Notes: generated by a model from the letters alone, not told the origin. DNA of 36,036 bases from Bacteroidota bacterium (GCA_029558715.1 JAKQEA010000179.1:1-36036); one strand, 5' to 3'. Numbered from the stretch's first letter, positions 1 to 9,237 are shown. Numbers and translations: made by a program.

Positions 1-293
1 AGTAAATAAGTGCTGTTTGTTTCCGTGCCATCTTCCACTCCAAATTCAACGAAATAACGGTTAGTAGTGCCGATACGTTTGAATATCTCTTCAATTATCC
101 CATCTTCACCTGATTGAGAAAATGCCTGGAACTCGTATTTATTAAGGTACCGGTTTGATTGGTATTTTGGATTTTTATAGAGATTCTCATTCAGGTAATT
201 CTCAATCTGTATTTGCGACTGAATCTGAAGCTGCCTGTCAATCTTTTCCAGGTATAATGTTTTTCGCAGTTTATGGAAGAAGTTAGTAAGCAT
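1..293 (-). CDS. Probable FkbM-like methyltransferase family protein (N-terminal part, cut by window edge)
   Basis: An open frame starts with ATG at 293 and runs off the left window edge, giving about 97 residues without a stop. A basic, coiled N-terminus rich in Gln and Asn is followed by the segment FSQSGEDGIIEEIF and then FVEFGVEDGTE. That pattern (SQxGEDGI followed by a hydrophobic strand ending in EFGxxDG) resembles the start of the SAM-binding fold in FkbM-like methyltransferase proteins often found in polysaccharide loci. It lies 52 bases downstream of the minus-strand glycosyltransferase at 346-1263 and is probably co-transcribed with it. The family is inferred from the motif only; the catalytic part is outside the window. 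Confidence 0.6.
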   Translation of the reverse strand, partial: MLTNFFHKLRKTLYLEKIDRQLQIQSQIQIENYLNENLYKNPKYQSNRYLNKYEFQAFSQSGEDGIIEEIFKRIGTTNRYFVEFGVEDGTETNSTYL

Positions 294-345
294 TTTGTAA
301 AGGATCTGTATTTTAATTAAATGAATGCGGCTTGAATCGTTGAAA

Positions 346-1263
346 TTATGAGTTATATAGCTGCTTCACAATTTTTTCAAACTGCGGCTGGTAACAGAAA
401 TCATAAGCTTCTTTGCCTTCAGGAATTACATTGGGACATTCAAAGCAAAGCTCCAATGCTCTTTTTACTTTCAATCCTTCCGCTACAGCAAAAGGGAATG
501 ACTGGTTGCCTATAAAGAACCGGCATCCGGCAATTATTTGTGCGAATTCCAAAAAGTTAGCAACAGATCGGTGTTTCAGAGCAGGGATGGCCTTTTTCAT
601 ATCCTCGTATTCTTCCTTCAACCCTACAAAAGTTATACCCGGGTAAGCCTGCAGAAAGTCATAACTGATGCCGGGGGCCCGGTAGCGGAAACTGCGGGCT
701 ATTACAATTTCGTTGCTGAACGACAGATCAGGGGTTACGGTCAGCCAGGGTTTTCCCAGGTCAGCTGTGATACCGTACATATGAAAATACCAGCGGCAGA
801 TATGATTGGTATTATAATCAAACGGGTATTTTCTGAATTCATCCAGGTCGTAATCAATTTTTTGGTCTGTCAGTATATCACAAACGGCAAATTCCGGTTG
901 TGAAAGAAGAAGCGGTGCCAGCATTTCCACACTTTTCTCCGTCAATATCTTTCCTTTATTGGCATGCTGCATGCTTTTTTTATACAGCGATTTTTGATTG
1001 ATCTGCAGGTGCAGGTGGATCTTTTTTCCACCGGCCAGTGCTTTCATAGCCGGAATAGCATAAATGATATCCCCGATAAGGCCAAAATGTTTAAAGTGTA
1101 CTGCATCGGCATCCGTTACGGGGTACAGGTTGGGAGGATCCAGTTTTGAAAGTGCTTTGGTGAAGATCTTCCTTTTTGCCTTTTCTTTAAACAATGCAAT
1201 AGTAAGCCGCTGAAAAATATTCATATTGGTGCTGATGCTTTTACCGGGTTCAAAAGTAGCCAT
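346..1263 (-). CDS. GT9-like (ADP-heptose transferase-like) glycosyltransferase
   Basis: This is a 305-residue protein without signal peptide or membrane segment. Residues 60-75 (FGLIGDIIYAIPAMKA) match the first-strand loop of heptosyltransferase-like GT-B enzymes, normally G-D-x-x-x-x-x-P. Near residues 250-270 FIGNQSFPFAVAEGL matches the C-terminal nucleotide-sugar loop, where family 9 enzymes usually have GNDSGPMHLAAA; here the acidic residue is replaced by Gln, so donor or activity may differ. The length is slightly below a typical heptosyltransferase. ATG at 1263 is used; an in-frame ATG lies at 1224. It is divergent from the acyltransferase at 1378. A role in O-antigen or exopolysaccharide assembly is inferred from fold and context. 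Confidence 0.7.
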   Translation of the reverse strand: MATFEPGKSISTNMNIFQRLTIALFKEKAKRKIFTKALSKLDPPNLYPVTDADAVHFKHFGLIGDIIYAIPAMKALAGGKKIHLHLQINQKSLYKKSMQHANKGKILTEKSVEMLAPLLLSQPEFAVCDILTDQKIDYDLDEFRKYPFDYNTNHICRWYFHMYGITADLGKPWLTVTPDLSFSNEIVIARSFRYRAPGISYDFLQAYPGITFVGLKEEYEDMKKAIPALKHRSVANFLEFAQIIAGCRFFIGNQSFPFAVAEGLKVKRALELCFECPNVIPEGKEAYDFCYQPQFEKIVKQLYNS

Positions 1264-1377
1264 TTTACAGGTTTGTACCGGTTGCCATCCGTCTGCGGCT
1301 TTTATACCGATTAATGGAAATGTATTACCTTGCCTTCCTCATACTATTAAAACCAGCATTGGAAATTACGGGCTGAT

Positions 1378-1971
1378 ATGTTGAAAAAAATAAACCTACT
1401 TTTTTACTACCTCTTCAGGTTTCCTGTTTATAAAATCATGTTGGGGAAGATCGGCTCCCGTTCCAGGTTATTGCATACAAAACTGGAAGGACATAAGCGG
1501 ATTTTTATCGGAACAAAAGTATATATCAACAGTGCCGGCTGGCTGGCTTCTATTCCATTAACCGGGGACAATAATTGCCATCTGACCATCGGGGATGGAA
1601 CCTATGTCGGCCGTTTTTGTCATTTTTATGCTACTTCAAAAATTGAGATAGGAAAAAAAGTACTGATCGCTGATAAAGTGTATCTCAGTGATAATATGCA
1701 TGGATACAGGGATATTAATATACCCGTTATTGATCAGCCGGTGGAGCAATTGAACCCGGTGATCATAAAAGATGGTGCCTGGCTGGGGGAAAATGTATGT
1801 GTGGTGGGGGCAACTGTAGGGAAGAACAGTGTGGTGGGTGCCAACAGTGTGGTGACAAAAGATATACCTGATCATTGTGTAGCCGCAGGTTCCCCGGCCA
1901 TTATTATCAGGCGATACAATTTTGATAAAAATGAATGGTGCAAAACTGATAAAGAAGGAAACTTTATCTGA
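1378..1971 (+). CDS. Hexapeptide-repeat acyltransferase (WbbJ-like O-acetyltransferase)
   Basis: This 197-residue protein is built mainly of left-handed beta-helix hexapeptide repeats (for example IIKDGAWLGENVCVVGATVG) and ends with the VVTKDIPDHCVAAGSPAIII segment typical of WbbJ/LacA/NodL-type acetyltransferases. An NMHGY element near residue 103 sits where these enzymes carry the active-site His loop. The expected reaction is transfer of an acetyl group from acetyl-CoA to a sugar hydroxyl. It is first in a plus-strand run with the epimerase (12-base gap) and the GT2 enzyme, so it probably decorates the same glycan. Sugar specificity cannot be read from sequence. Confidence 0.85.
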   Translation: MLKKINLLFYYLFRFPVYKIMLGKIGSRSRLLHTKLEGHKRIFIGTKVYINSAGWLASIPLTGDNNCHLTIGDGTYVGRFCHFYATSKIEIGKKVLIADKVYLSDNMHGYRDINIPVIDQPVEQLNPVIIKDGAWLGENVCVVGATVGKNSVVGANSVVTKDIPDHCVAAGSPAIIIRRYNFDKNEWCKTDKEGNFI

Positions 1972-1982
1972 AAACGGAAACA

Positions 1983-3125
1983 ATGGGATATAAGAAAGTT
2001 TTAATCACCGGGGGAGCTGGTTTTATCGGGTCAAACCTGGCCCTGTTTCTTATTCAGCAGGGCTGTAGTGTAACGGTATTGGATAATTTATCAGAACAGA
2101 TTCATGGAGCCAACCCGGCATCCACTTCACCGCTATATATCTCCATAAAGGATAAAGTAAATTTTATTAAAGGAACTGTTACTTCAAGAACAGATTGGGA
2201 GAATGCTATTGCCGGTAACGAAGTGATCGTTCATTTGGCTGCTGAAACGGGCACAGGCCAATCGATGTACCAGATCAGCCACTATACAGAAGTGAATATT
2301 GGCGGTACTGCCATTATGCTGGATATCCTGGCTAATACTAAAACCAGTATTAAAAAAGTGATCATTGCTTCTTCAAGGGCTATTTATGGAGAAGGGAAAT
2401 ATATCTCGGGAGAACTGGGAGTGGTGTATCCTGCACACCGCTCAGCTAAAGAGATGGATGCAGGAAACTTTGAAGTAACATACCCCGGTACAACAGGGCC
2501 ATTGCAGTTAGTGGCTACAGATGAGGAATCAAAAATTCATCCTTCATCTGTTTACGGTATCACCAAACAAAACCAGGAGCAGATGGTGATGACTGTTTGC
2601 CCCACGATCGGTATTGCCCCGGTGGCTTTCCGCTACCAGAATGTGTATGGGCCGGGTCAGTCGCTAACAAATCCTTATACAGGGATACTTTCTATATTCT
2701 CTACTCTTATCCGGAATAAAAAGCCCATCAACATTTTTGAAGATGGTAAAGAGAGCCGTGATTTTGTATTTATTGATGATGTGGTAAGGGCAACGTTTTC
2801 AGGTATTGAAAAAGAAGAAGCAAACGGCCAGGTATTTAATGTAGGAACCGGTGTGGCAACCACGGTACTGGAATTGGCCAACTTACTGACTGAATATTAT
2901 AATGTGCAGGTGCCAATAAATATAACAGGTAACTACCGGCTGGGTGATATCCGTCATAATTATGCTGACATGTCAAAGATCGGACGGTTACTTTCTTTTA
3001 CACCGGTGGTCCCGTTTAAAGAAGGCCTGAAAAAATTTACCGGGTGGGTACTGGATCAGCAGGTACAGAACAGTAAGTACGAGGAGTCTATTGCAGAAAT
3101 GAAATCAAAAGGGTTGATGAAATAA
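1983..3125 (+). CDS. NAD-dependent sugar epimerase/dehydratase (extended SDR)
   Basis: This 380-residue protein has an N-terminal Rossmann glycine motif GGAGFIGSN (G10-x-x-G13-x-x-G16), the catalytic pair Y191-x-x-x-K195 in SSVYGITKQ, and the substrate-domain element YGPGQSLTNPYTG followed by FVFIDDVV. SSRAIYGEG precedes a roughly 50-residue insertion before the Tyr/Lys motif; a similar feature is seen in dTDP-L-rhamnose 4-epimerase-like enzymes, but the exact product is not certain. It makes or modifies a nucleotide sugar for the adjacent glycosyltransferases. The acyltransferase stops 11 bases upstream and the GT2 gene starts 6 bases downstream, so a single operon is likely. Confidence 0.85.
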   Translation: MGYKKVLITGGAGFIGSNLALFLIQQGCSVTVLDNLSEQIHGANPASTSPLYISIKDKVNFIKGTVTSRTDWENAIAGNEVIVHLAAETGTGQSMYQISHYTEVNIGGTAIMLDILANTKTSIKKVIIASSRAIYGEGKYISGELGVVYPAHRSAKEMDAGNFEVTYPGTTGPLQLVATDEESKIHPSSVYGITKQNQEQMVMTVCPTIGIAPVAFRYQNVYGPGQSLTNPYTGILSIFSTLIRNKKPINIFEDGKESRDFVFIDDVVRATFSGIEKEEANGQVFNVGTGVATTVLELANLLTEYYNVQVPINITGNYRLGDIRHNYADMSKIGRLLSFTPVVPFKEGLKKFTGWVLDQQVQNSKYEESIAEMKSKGLMK

Positions 3126-3131
3126 ATCAAT

Positions 3132-4022
3132 ATGGCTACAATCGGACTGGTAACTGTTTTGTTCAGGAGTGATGAGGTACTCCCTGATTTTTTTAAAAGC
3201 ATTTCCCGCCAGACTCATAAAGATTATATTCTTTACCTCGTCGATAATTCTGAAAGTGCCACTACAGATGCCATCATCAGTCAATGCCTGAAAGAATATC
3301 CTGTTACAGCATACAGGCATATTAAAACCGGCGGAAATATCGGGGTGGCTGCGGGTAATAATACAGGAATAAAATTATCCCTTGCCGATAATTGTTCTCA
3401 TGTACTGATACTGAATAATGATATTGAAATAGAACAGGATTTTATGTTCAGTAAACTGCTATCACTGGCCGATGCAGACGAGAGTATGATCGTTCCTAAA
3501 ATTTATTACTATGATGAGAAAAAGATCTGGATGGCTGGCGGGTATATGGATAAATGGCGGGCATTAGGTGTGCATTACGGGTACAATCAAAAAGATAAGC
3601 CAAAATATAATATTGGCAAACATGTAACCTATTCACCTACTTGTTTTATGCTGGTGAAGAAAGAAGTCTTTGATGCAACAGGCATCATGGATGAAAAATA
3701 TTTTGCTTACTATGATGACACTGACTTTGTATTGAGGGCCACAAAGCTTGGATACAAAATTTGGTATGAACCTTCATTGGAACTGATGCATAAGGTCTCT
3801 TCTTCCGTGGGAACCAATTCACCGTTTTATGTGTACTATTCAAACAGAAATAAGATCTACTTCATCAGAAAGAACTTTAAAGGTCTGCAAAGATATTTTG
3901 CCTTGTTGTACACATTGATATCAAGGATAGCTTTCTGGGTTGGATTTGATAAAGCAAGAAAACAGAAACTCGTACAAGGCCTGAAAGATGGATTTAAAAT
4001 GAAGTGGGAGCAGGGTCATTAG
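3132..4022 (+). CDS. GT2 family glycosyltransferase (WbbL/rhamnosyltransferase-like)
   Basis: This 296-residue GT-A enzyme opens with IGLVTVLFRSDEVLPDFFKS, continues with the nucleotide-binding YLVDNSES and GGNIGVAAGNNTGI elements, and has the DxD-equivalent metal-binding LILNNDIE near residue 97. YFAYYDDTDFVLRATKLGY contains the ED/DD acceptor-activating motif. This layout is typical of WbbL-type transferases acting on rhamnose or similar sugars at the cytoplasmic face of the membrane. It is the last gene of the plus-strand glycan operon. Its stop codon overlaps the stop of the convergent GT4 gene by 3 bases (4020-4022 against 4019-4021). Confidence 0.88.
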   Translation: MATIGLVTVLFRSDEVLPDFFKSISRQTHKDYILYLVDNSESATTDAIISQCLKEYPVTAYRHIKTGGNIGVAAGNNTGIKLSLADNCSHVLILNNDIEIEQDFMFSKLLSLADADESMIVPKIYYYDEKKIWMAGGYMDKWRALGVHYGYNQKDKPKYNIGKHVTYSPTCFMLVKKEVFDATGIMDEKYFAYYDDTDFVLRATKLGYKIWYEPSLELMHKVSSSVGTNSPFYVYYSNRNKIYFIRKNFKGLQRYFALLYTLISRIAFWVGFDKARKQKLVQGLKDGFKMKWEQGH

Positions 4023-5128
4023 ATAGCGGAGGCTATTTTCTTTACAATATTCCCCCAATAATAATACTCGTAATAGGCAGGAGGAGTGACAGCTATATTA
4101 TTCTTGTTGTCTGTGATAGCTTTTGCAAAACTATTCCAGTCATTATCAGTTACTGTAACCAGTTTGTCACCGCATACATCCCTGTTAATGCCTGTAGCTC
4201 CTGTTTCTGTAGCGATAACCGTATTCCCATATGCGATGGCTTCTACCATCTTGGTCTTTATACCACCGCCGCTTTGCACTGGGTTCAAAAAAATATCTGC
4301 AGCTTTAAAATAAACTTCTATATCGTTTACAAACCCGGCATAGATAATATTTTTTTCTGCATATTCTTTTAATGCGTTTAATTCATCCGGCAGCCCTTTT
4401 CCGCAGATCACAATTTTGTAGCGGAAGGATGTTTCTTTCTGTAGCAGGGGGTTAATAGTATCAAGGATCACTTTTAAGGCATCAAGATTCGGTTTGTAAT
4501 TCAGCAAACCATTAAATAGTATGATTTTTTCACCCGGTGAAATAGTATGGTCCCTGCTGATTGCTTCTTTACAGGCTGCTTTATCGGCAGGATATTCTTT
4601 TATAGTAATACCAAAGGGAAGGTCAATACATTTATTGATACTTATCTTCCATGTATCAACAGCAAATCTTTTATCCTCCTGCGTGATGAAAAAAAGTTTA
4701 TCTGCTTTTTTGAAGCTCCACTTTTCGTAAGCTCTTAATACAGGCCACCACCAGCGGCCGGTGGATTGAAATCGCTGGTACTCGATGTTATGTGTATGGA
4801 TAATTGTTTTAACACCTGTCCTTTTCTTTATGCGGAATGCCAGCCAGGCGTAATAAGGGTGCTCCCAAATGATGGCATCATACTTATTTTGCTTTACTTC
4901 ATCACTGATCTTTTTTATAAGACTCAGGTCAAGATAGCGGGTAAAAGATTTTTTTAACAGCGGAATAATTTTGTAATTCTTTACCAGCCGAAAATCATTC
5001 TCCGCCACACTGATTACGGTGAGTTCAACTTCTTTGGCAAGATTTTCCAGGAATTGGGCGATAAACTTCTGCCCACCTGAAAAATAAGGCAGGTAGGGGT
5101 AGGGAGCTATCACCAATACTTTTTTCAT
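4019..5128 (-). CDS. GT4 family (group 1) glycosyltransferase
   Basis: With the start at ATG 5128 the protein has 369 residues and begins MKKVLVIAPYPYLPYFSGGQ, the classic GT-B N-terminal strand and glycine loop. The C-terminal half has GGGIKTKMVEAIAYGNTVIA and ETGATGI, the EX7E-type donor-binding region of GT4 enzymes. An in-frame upstream codon at 5185 would overlap the YfhO gene, whereas the 5128 start leaves a 4-base gap after its stop and is therefore preferred. The tight spacing suggests translational coupling with YfhO. Both probably act in surface glycan synthesis; donor and acceptor are unknown. Confidence 0.87.
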   Translation of the reverse strand: MKKVLVIAPYPYLPYFSGGQKFIAQFLENLAKEVELTVISVAENDFRLVKNYKIIPLLKKSFTRYLDLSLIKKISDEVKQNKYDAIIWEHPYYAWLAFRIKKRTGVKTIIHTHNIEYQRFQSTGRWWWPVLRAYEKWSFKKADKLFFITQEDKRFAVDTWKISINKCIDLPFGITIKEYPADKAACKEAISRDHTISPGEKIILFNGLLNYKPNLDALKVILDTINPLLQKETSFRYKIVICGKGLPDELNALKEYAEKNIIYAGFVNDIEVYFKAADIFLNPVQSGGGIKTKMVEAIAYGNTVIATETGATGINRDVCGDKLVTVTDNDWNSFAKAITDNKNNIAVTPPAYYEYYYWGNIVKKIASAI

Positions 5129-5132
5129 TCCG

Positions 5133-7607
5133 CTACGGGCTTGTTTTCTTGCTTCCCTTCCAGGCCATAAAAAGGCCACCGGCAAATATCAGCAGGACGA
5201 GTATAGAAGCAGCAAACATGATCGATCTTCCTTTCTTCACTGATTCAGGTTCAAAGACAAATTTAATGGTATGCTTTCCTGCAGGAACAGATAGTCCTCT
5301 CAGGACATAGTTGGCATTCACATAGTCTGTTTTCTTCCCGTCTACATATGCATTCCAGCCTTTGGGATAATAAATCTCACTGAATACAGCAAACTGGGGC
5401 CCATTGCAACTGGCTTCGTATTCTATGGCATCGTTATCAAATTTAGTCATCCTGATATAAGAGGCTGAATCCGGTTGTGGTTGTGTAATGCTTTGTGCAA
5501 ATGATTTGTCAACGATAGCGGTATCTTTCAGGTTTGTTGATCCGATATCAGTAATAGCTGCTACCCGGTCGTTCACCACTTTTACATGTTTTACCAGCCA
5601 GCAATGACCATATGCCGAATCCGCATTGGGAATCAGCATGGCCTGTCCGTTCTGCTGATTCTGCACAATGATATATTTAATATTGAGCATATTGATTATG
5701 CCGGGATTGGGTGATCCCGACAAATATTTCTCGATCATGTCCTGGTAAATACGAAGTTTTGCAGGATGGTAACCACCGGCAGACTTATGGTAATAGGAAG
5801 TGCGGGACTCATTGTAAGTATCACCGGCGAGGTTAAAGACCCTGAAGTTGGGGTCTTTATCTTTCAATATCTCCTGGTCAATTAAATTAGCGGCAAAGTT
5901 TGAATTCTCATATTCGTCTGGTGATACATAACTTTCATCATTCAGGTATTGTTTACTGGCAATTGTTAATTCCAGTGTAGATACCGCTATGAGGATAATT
6001 CCGGCAACAACAGGTTTTATAGTATTCTTTAAATACAGGTAAAGAGAACCTAATAATACAAGTGTTAATCCCAGGGCTCTTAATAATTGTCCGCCAAACA
6101 TGGCTTTCCGTTCTTCTTTCAATCCTGATACGATAAGCCGGCCCATTTCATCAGAACCATTTTTGTCTGTATACCCGGCAATGATCTGTTTATCGACCAT
6201 TGAACTGTAATCCATTGTTATATATAATAATGCCAGTACACCAAATAAGCCACCCGCAGCATAGAGTATCTTCTTAAAATCTTTTTGCAATATCTCTTTT
6301 GCTTTTTCCTGGAATAACAGGTATTGTAAAGCCACTACAGCGGAAATTGCCATAGTAAATTGCGGGATCACCTGTGCCATAGAAGGTGCCCTGAACTTGT
6401 TGAACAGTGGAAGATTTTCAAAAAGAAACACATTGAAACCTGCAAAATTTTTACCCCATGATATAAAAATGCCGAAGAGTGTGGCGGCCAGCAGACCCCA
6501 GCGAAGCGGAGATTTTACCAGCACAAACCCTAATAACCCCAGTACAAAAATGATGACACCGAGATATGCGGGCCCGGCTGTATACGGAAGGGCACCCCAA
6601 TACTTAGGCATACTCTGGGCTATTTGTTCTGCATTTGCTTCATCAATACCACGGTTCATCAGTTTGCTGGCCACTGCTGATCCTTCGCCTAAAGAATTGC
6701 TATGCCCGCCACCAAAAGCATTTGGCATTAATAAAGTGAACGTTTCAGCTTTTCCTAAACTGTATACGAAAGCATAAGATGTATCAAGTCCCTTTGTACT
6801 CGTGGCTGTCACTTTATCTCCTTCAATGGAAATGTCTTTACCGCCCCGCATGGTAAATTTGGAATACTCCGAAGTGGTCATCAGTACCATGGCGTTGCCG
6901 GCCAGCCCGATCAAAGCAGATGTAACAGTAATGGCCCCGCTGATGGCGATATGTTTCCAATCTTTTTCTTTGATCCATTTTACCAGGTAACCAATGGTAA
7001 TGAGTACCACCACAAGAAAGAAATAATAGCTTATCTGCAGGTGATTCACACTGATTTGCTGGTAGGCACCAAATGTGGTCAGCGCAAAACCAAGCCAGTA
7101 TTTTTTCTGAAAAGTGGAAATTATACCTGCCAGCAGTAAAGGCATAAAAGCGGTAGCCAGCATTTGCGTATCATGACCGGCATTAATGATAACAGGATTA
7201 TAAGTAGAGAAGGCATAACCCAGTGCTCCGAGAATTCCTACCACAGGATTTAGCCGGAGTATCAAACATAAAATATAAAAGCAAAGACAGGCGAGAAAGA
7301 AAAAATTAATTGGCTTTGGTAATCCCAGGGAAAATATTTTTACCGTATCCGGTAAAATTGTTTTGCCTTCCATGGCTACCTGGTAGTTGGGCATCCCGCT
7401 GAAAAGATTGGGGTTCCATAACGGGAAATGGCCATTCTTTTCTTTGTAATCAAATGAATTCTGCGCCATACCTTTCCACCCGATCGTATCATGCTGGTTC
7501 AATACATTACCTTCCAGTGCCGGTTTGCAAAAAAGAGCCGCTACAACCAGGAAAATGATAATAGCTATTGCATGAGGCAGCAATTTCTTCAGCAAGGGAT
7601 TGTTCAT
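5133..7607 (-). CDS. YfhO family multi-pass membrane protein
   Basis: About 824 residues using ATG 7607; a TTG two codons upstream is possible. An N-terminal membrane segment (about residues 12-30) is followed by a short external region with the signature QHDTIGWKGM and LWNPNLFSGMPNYQ, then some ten further hydrophobic helices, a soluble C-terminal region (about 560-785) and a last helix near the C-terminus. This matches the YfhO family (PF09586), related to GT-C-fold membrane glycosyltransferases that use lipid-linked sugars; YfhO of Gram-positives is linked to glycosylation of lipoteichoic acid. The conserved first-loop acidic residue (HD) fits a GT-C active site. It sits with a GT4 gene 4 bases downstream. 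Substrate is unknown. Confidence 0.88.
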   Translation of the reverse strand: MNNPLLKKLLPHAIAIIIFLVVAALFCKPALEGNVLNQHDTIGWKGMAQNSFDYKEKNGHFPLWNPNLFSGMPNYQVAMEGKTILPDTVKIFSLGLPKPINFFFLACLCFYILCLILRLNPVVGILGALGYAFSTYNPVIINAGHDTQMLATAFMPLLLAGIISTFQKKYWLGFALTTFGAYQQISVNHLQISYYFFLVVVLITIGYLVKWIKEKDWKHIAISGAITVTSALIGLAGNAMVLMTTSEYSKFTMRGGKDISIEGDKVTATSTKGLDTSYAFVYSLGKAETFTLLMPNAFGGGHSNSLGEGSAVASKLMNRGIDEANAEQIAQSMPKYWGALPYTAGPAYLGVIIFVLGLLGFVLVKSPLRWGLLAATLFGIFISWGKNFAGFNVFLFENLPLFNKFRAPSMAQVIPQFTMAISAVVALQYLLFQEKAKEILQKDFKKILYAAGGLFGVLALLYITMDYSSMVDKQIIAGYTDKNGSDEMGRLIVSGLKEERKAMFGGQLLRALGLTLVLLGSLYLYLKNTIKPVVAGIILIAVSTLELTIASKQYLNDESYVSPDEYENSNFAANLIDQEILKDKDPNFRVFNLAGDTYNESRTSYYHKSAGGYHPAKLRIYQDMIEKYLSGSPNPGIINMLNIKYIIVQNQQNGQAMLIPNADSAYGHCWLVKHVKVVNDRVAAITDIGSTNLKDTAIVDKSFAQSITQPQPDSASYIRMTKFDNDAIEYEASCNGPQFAVFSEIYYPKGWNAYVDGKKTDYVNANYVLRGLSVPAGKHTIKFVFEPESVKKGRSIMFAASILVLLIFAGGLFMAWKGSKKTSP

Positions 7608-7661
7608 ATCCAATGAGTTATTAAGGTGACAAAATAATGCTATTTTGAGCTAAAATTCCCG

Positions 7662-7973
7662 ATGCGCTGGCTTTTATTTTTGTCAAGACTGGCTTTTATC
7701 TGCGGCCTTTTTTTCCTGTTGTCTTTATCGCTTCTTTTCAGGAACTGGGTGCAGGATGATAATATGGTTTCCACCATTATCACCATTGGTTTTTTTATGG
7801 GGATGATCATTGTGCCTGTTACATTGCTTTGTTACCTGATCCTGTGGATAGTGGGGAGGAAGCCGGGTTCTATTGTTCCTGCCTGGCTTATTGTAGCCAA
7901 TGTTATTGTTTTTAGTATCCTGCTTGGATATATTGTTTATGCAAATTATTTGTATTCTCAAATTGAAATATGA
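7662..7973 (+). CDS. Small three-helix membrane protein of unknown function
   Basis: This 103-residue protein has three hydrophobic segments (about residues 4-26, 37-62 and 73-97) joined by short polar loops, with no conserved catalytic motif. I do not recognise a family. Its stop codon overlaps the start of the queuosine-precursor transporter in an ATGA arrangement (7970-7973), so the two are very probably translated from one mRNA. A weak -7-like element (TATTTTG) lies about 20 bases before the start codon. Confidence 0.75.
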   Translation: MRWLLFLSRLAFICGLFFLLSLSLLFRNWVQDDNMVSTIITIGFFMGMIIVPVTLLCYLILWIVGRKPGSIVPAWLIVANVIVFSILLGYIVYANYLYSQIEI

Positions 7974-8770
7974 TACAAACCATTATCAGAAATAAGCCAA
8001 CCAAACTTTTCCTGATACTGGGAGGTTTTTTTATCGCTAATGCATTGATAGCGGAAATAATCGGGGTGAAAATATTTTCATTGGAAAAAACACTGGGGTT
8101 TTCCCCGCTTAATATTAAGCTGCTGGGTAATGAGCTGTCAGTAAACCTTACTGCCGGCGTATTACTATGGCCGGTTGTCTTTATCATGACAGATATCATC
8201 AATGAGTACTATGGAATGAAGGGTGTCAGGTTTCTCTCCTGGCTGACGGCCGGGCTTATCGCATTTGCTTTTCTTGTTTTCATGGGGGCAATGCAGTTAA
8301 CCCCTGCTGATTTTTTCATCACCAGTAAGCAGGGAAGCGGGGTGCCTGATATGGAAAAAGCTTACAATAGTGTACTGGGGCAGGGAGGTTTTATTATCAT
8401 TGGTTCCATAACAGCTTTTATACTGGGTCAGCTGATCGATGTTTTTGTTTTTCATAAAATAAAGAAAGCTACCGGTGAAAAGAAGATTTGGTTGCGGGCC
8501 ACCGGATCTACGCTGGTTTCGCAGTTCATTGACAGTTTCGTTGTTCTTTTCATTGCATTTTATGTTGGTACCAGGGTGAACCAGACCGGGAATGATTTTG
8601 TATGGCCTTTCAGCCTTTTCATTGCGGTTGGATTGGTTAACTATATATACAAGTTCATTGTAGCCATACTGATGACACCGGTCATCTATTTTGTTCATTA
8701 CATGATTGAAAATTACCTTGGGAAGGAACAGGCAGCAGCAATGAAAGCTGCGGCCATGCAGGATGACTAA
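7970..8770 (+). CDS. yhhQ: Queuosine precursor transporter (YhhQ/VUT family)
   Basis: This 266-residue membrane protein has about six helices. The family signature WPVVFIMTDIINEYYG lies after the second helix, and STLVSQFIDSFVVLFIAFYVG in the second half is the other conserved block. YhhQ (QPTR) proteins import the queuosine precursors preQ0 and preQ1 for modification of GUN-anticodon tRNAs. A small membrane protein is fused translationally upstream by a 4-base overlap. No Que genes are adjacent, so the job is assigned from the family motif. The 3' end overlaps the convergent Nudix gene by 4 bases. Confidence 0.9.
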   Translation: MIQTIIRNKPTKLFLILGGFFIANALIAEIIGVKIFSLEKTLGFSPLNIKLLGNELSVNLTAGVLLWPVVFIMTDIINEYYGMKGVRFLSWLTAGLIAFAFLVFMGAMQLTPADFFITSKQGSGVPDMEKAYNSVLGQGGFIIIGSITAFILGQLIDVFVFHKIKKATGEKKIWLRATGSTLVSQFIDSFVVLFIAFYVGTRVNQTGNDFVWPFSLFIAVGLVNYIYKFIVAILMTPVIYFVHYMIENYLGKEQAAAMKAAAMQDD

Positions 8771-9231
8771 TATTTTTCTTTAATAATTGAGGATACTATC
8801 TTATCAATAGGCAAAGTGACCTGCTCCGCAGAAAAATCATCCCAGTTAATAAAGCGAAATGTTTCCGTTTCATTTTTCTCTTCGTACACTTTCATTTGTT
8901 CTTCATCAAAATCAAATGGTTTTTCCCGGAGAGGGACTTGTATATCTTCCAGTGCCGTTGCGAAATAATAGATTGAAATGATCTGGTGTTCCGGGTTGAA
9001 AGCTGACATTTGAAAATAATCTGTAGTGTAAATATGATGACCTACTTCCACTTTCAGTTTCATCTCTTCCATAAATTCCCGTTGCAGGCAATCCCGGGTG
9101 CCTTCTCCAAATTCCAGTCCCCCGCCGGGAAATTTGGTGATATAACTGCCACGGATCAATTCATCGCTCACCAATACCTGCTTTTGTTCATTGAGCAGTA
9201 TGCCATAAACCCTGATATTGAACCGGTGCAT
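8767..9231 (-). CDS. Nudix hydrolase
   Basis: This 154-residue protein carries the Nudix box at residues 37-59: G37-x5-E43-x7-R51-E52-F-M-E55-E56. The usual box glycine two residues after the EE pair is Lys58, a small departure. Nudix enzymes hydrolyse nucleoside diphosphates linked to another moiety, using metal bound by the REUXEE glutamates. The N-terminal half (FNIRVYGILLNEQKQVLVSDE) forms the usual first strands. It ends inside the last codons of the transporter gene and begins 6 bases after the stop of the CorA gene, so it is likely co-transcribed with corA. Substrate unknown. Confidence 0.9.
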   Translation of the reverse strand: MHRFNIRVYGILLNEQKQVLVSDELIRGSYITKFPGGGLEFGEGTRDCLQREFMEEMKLKVEVGHHIYTTDYFQMSAFNPEHQIISIYYFATALEDIQVPLREKPFDFDEEQMKVYEEKNETETFRFINWDDFSAEQVTLPIDKIVSSIIKEKY

Positions 9232-9237
9232 AATAGA

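Noticed and set aside
538-903. 121-codon plus-strand frame inside the GT9-like gene
   Set aside because: Antisense shadow of a supported gene without leader or motif.
4019-5185. Longer form of the GT4 gene starting at 5185
   Set aside because: The extra 19 residues overlap the YfhO coding region, and ATG 5128 gives the normal GT-B start MKKVLVIAPYP.
8297-8698. 133-codon minus-strand frame inside yhhQ
   Set aside because: Fully inside a clear transporter gene; composition is that of an antisense shadow.
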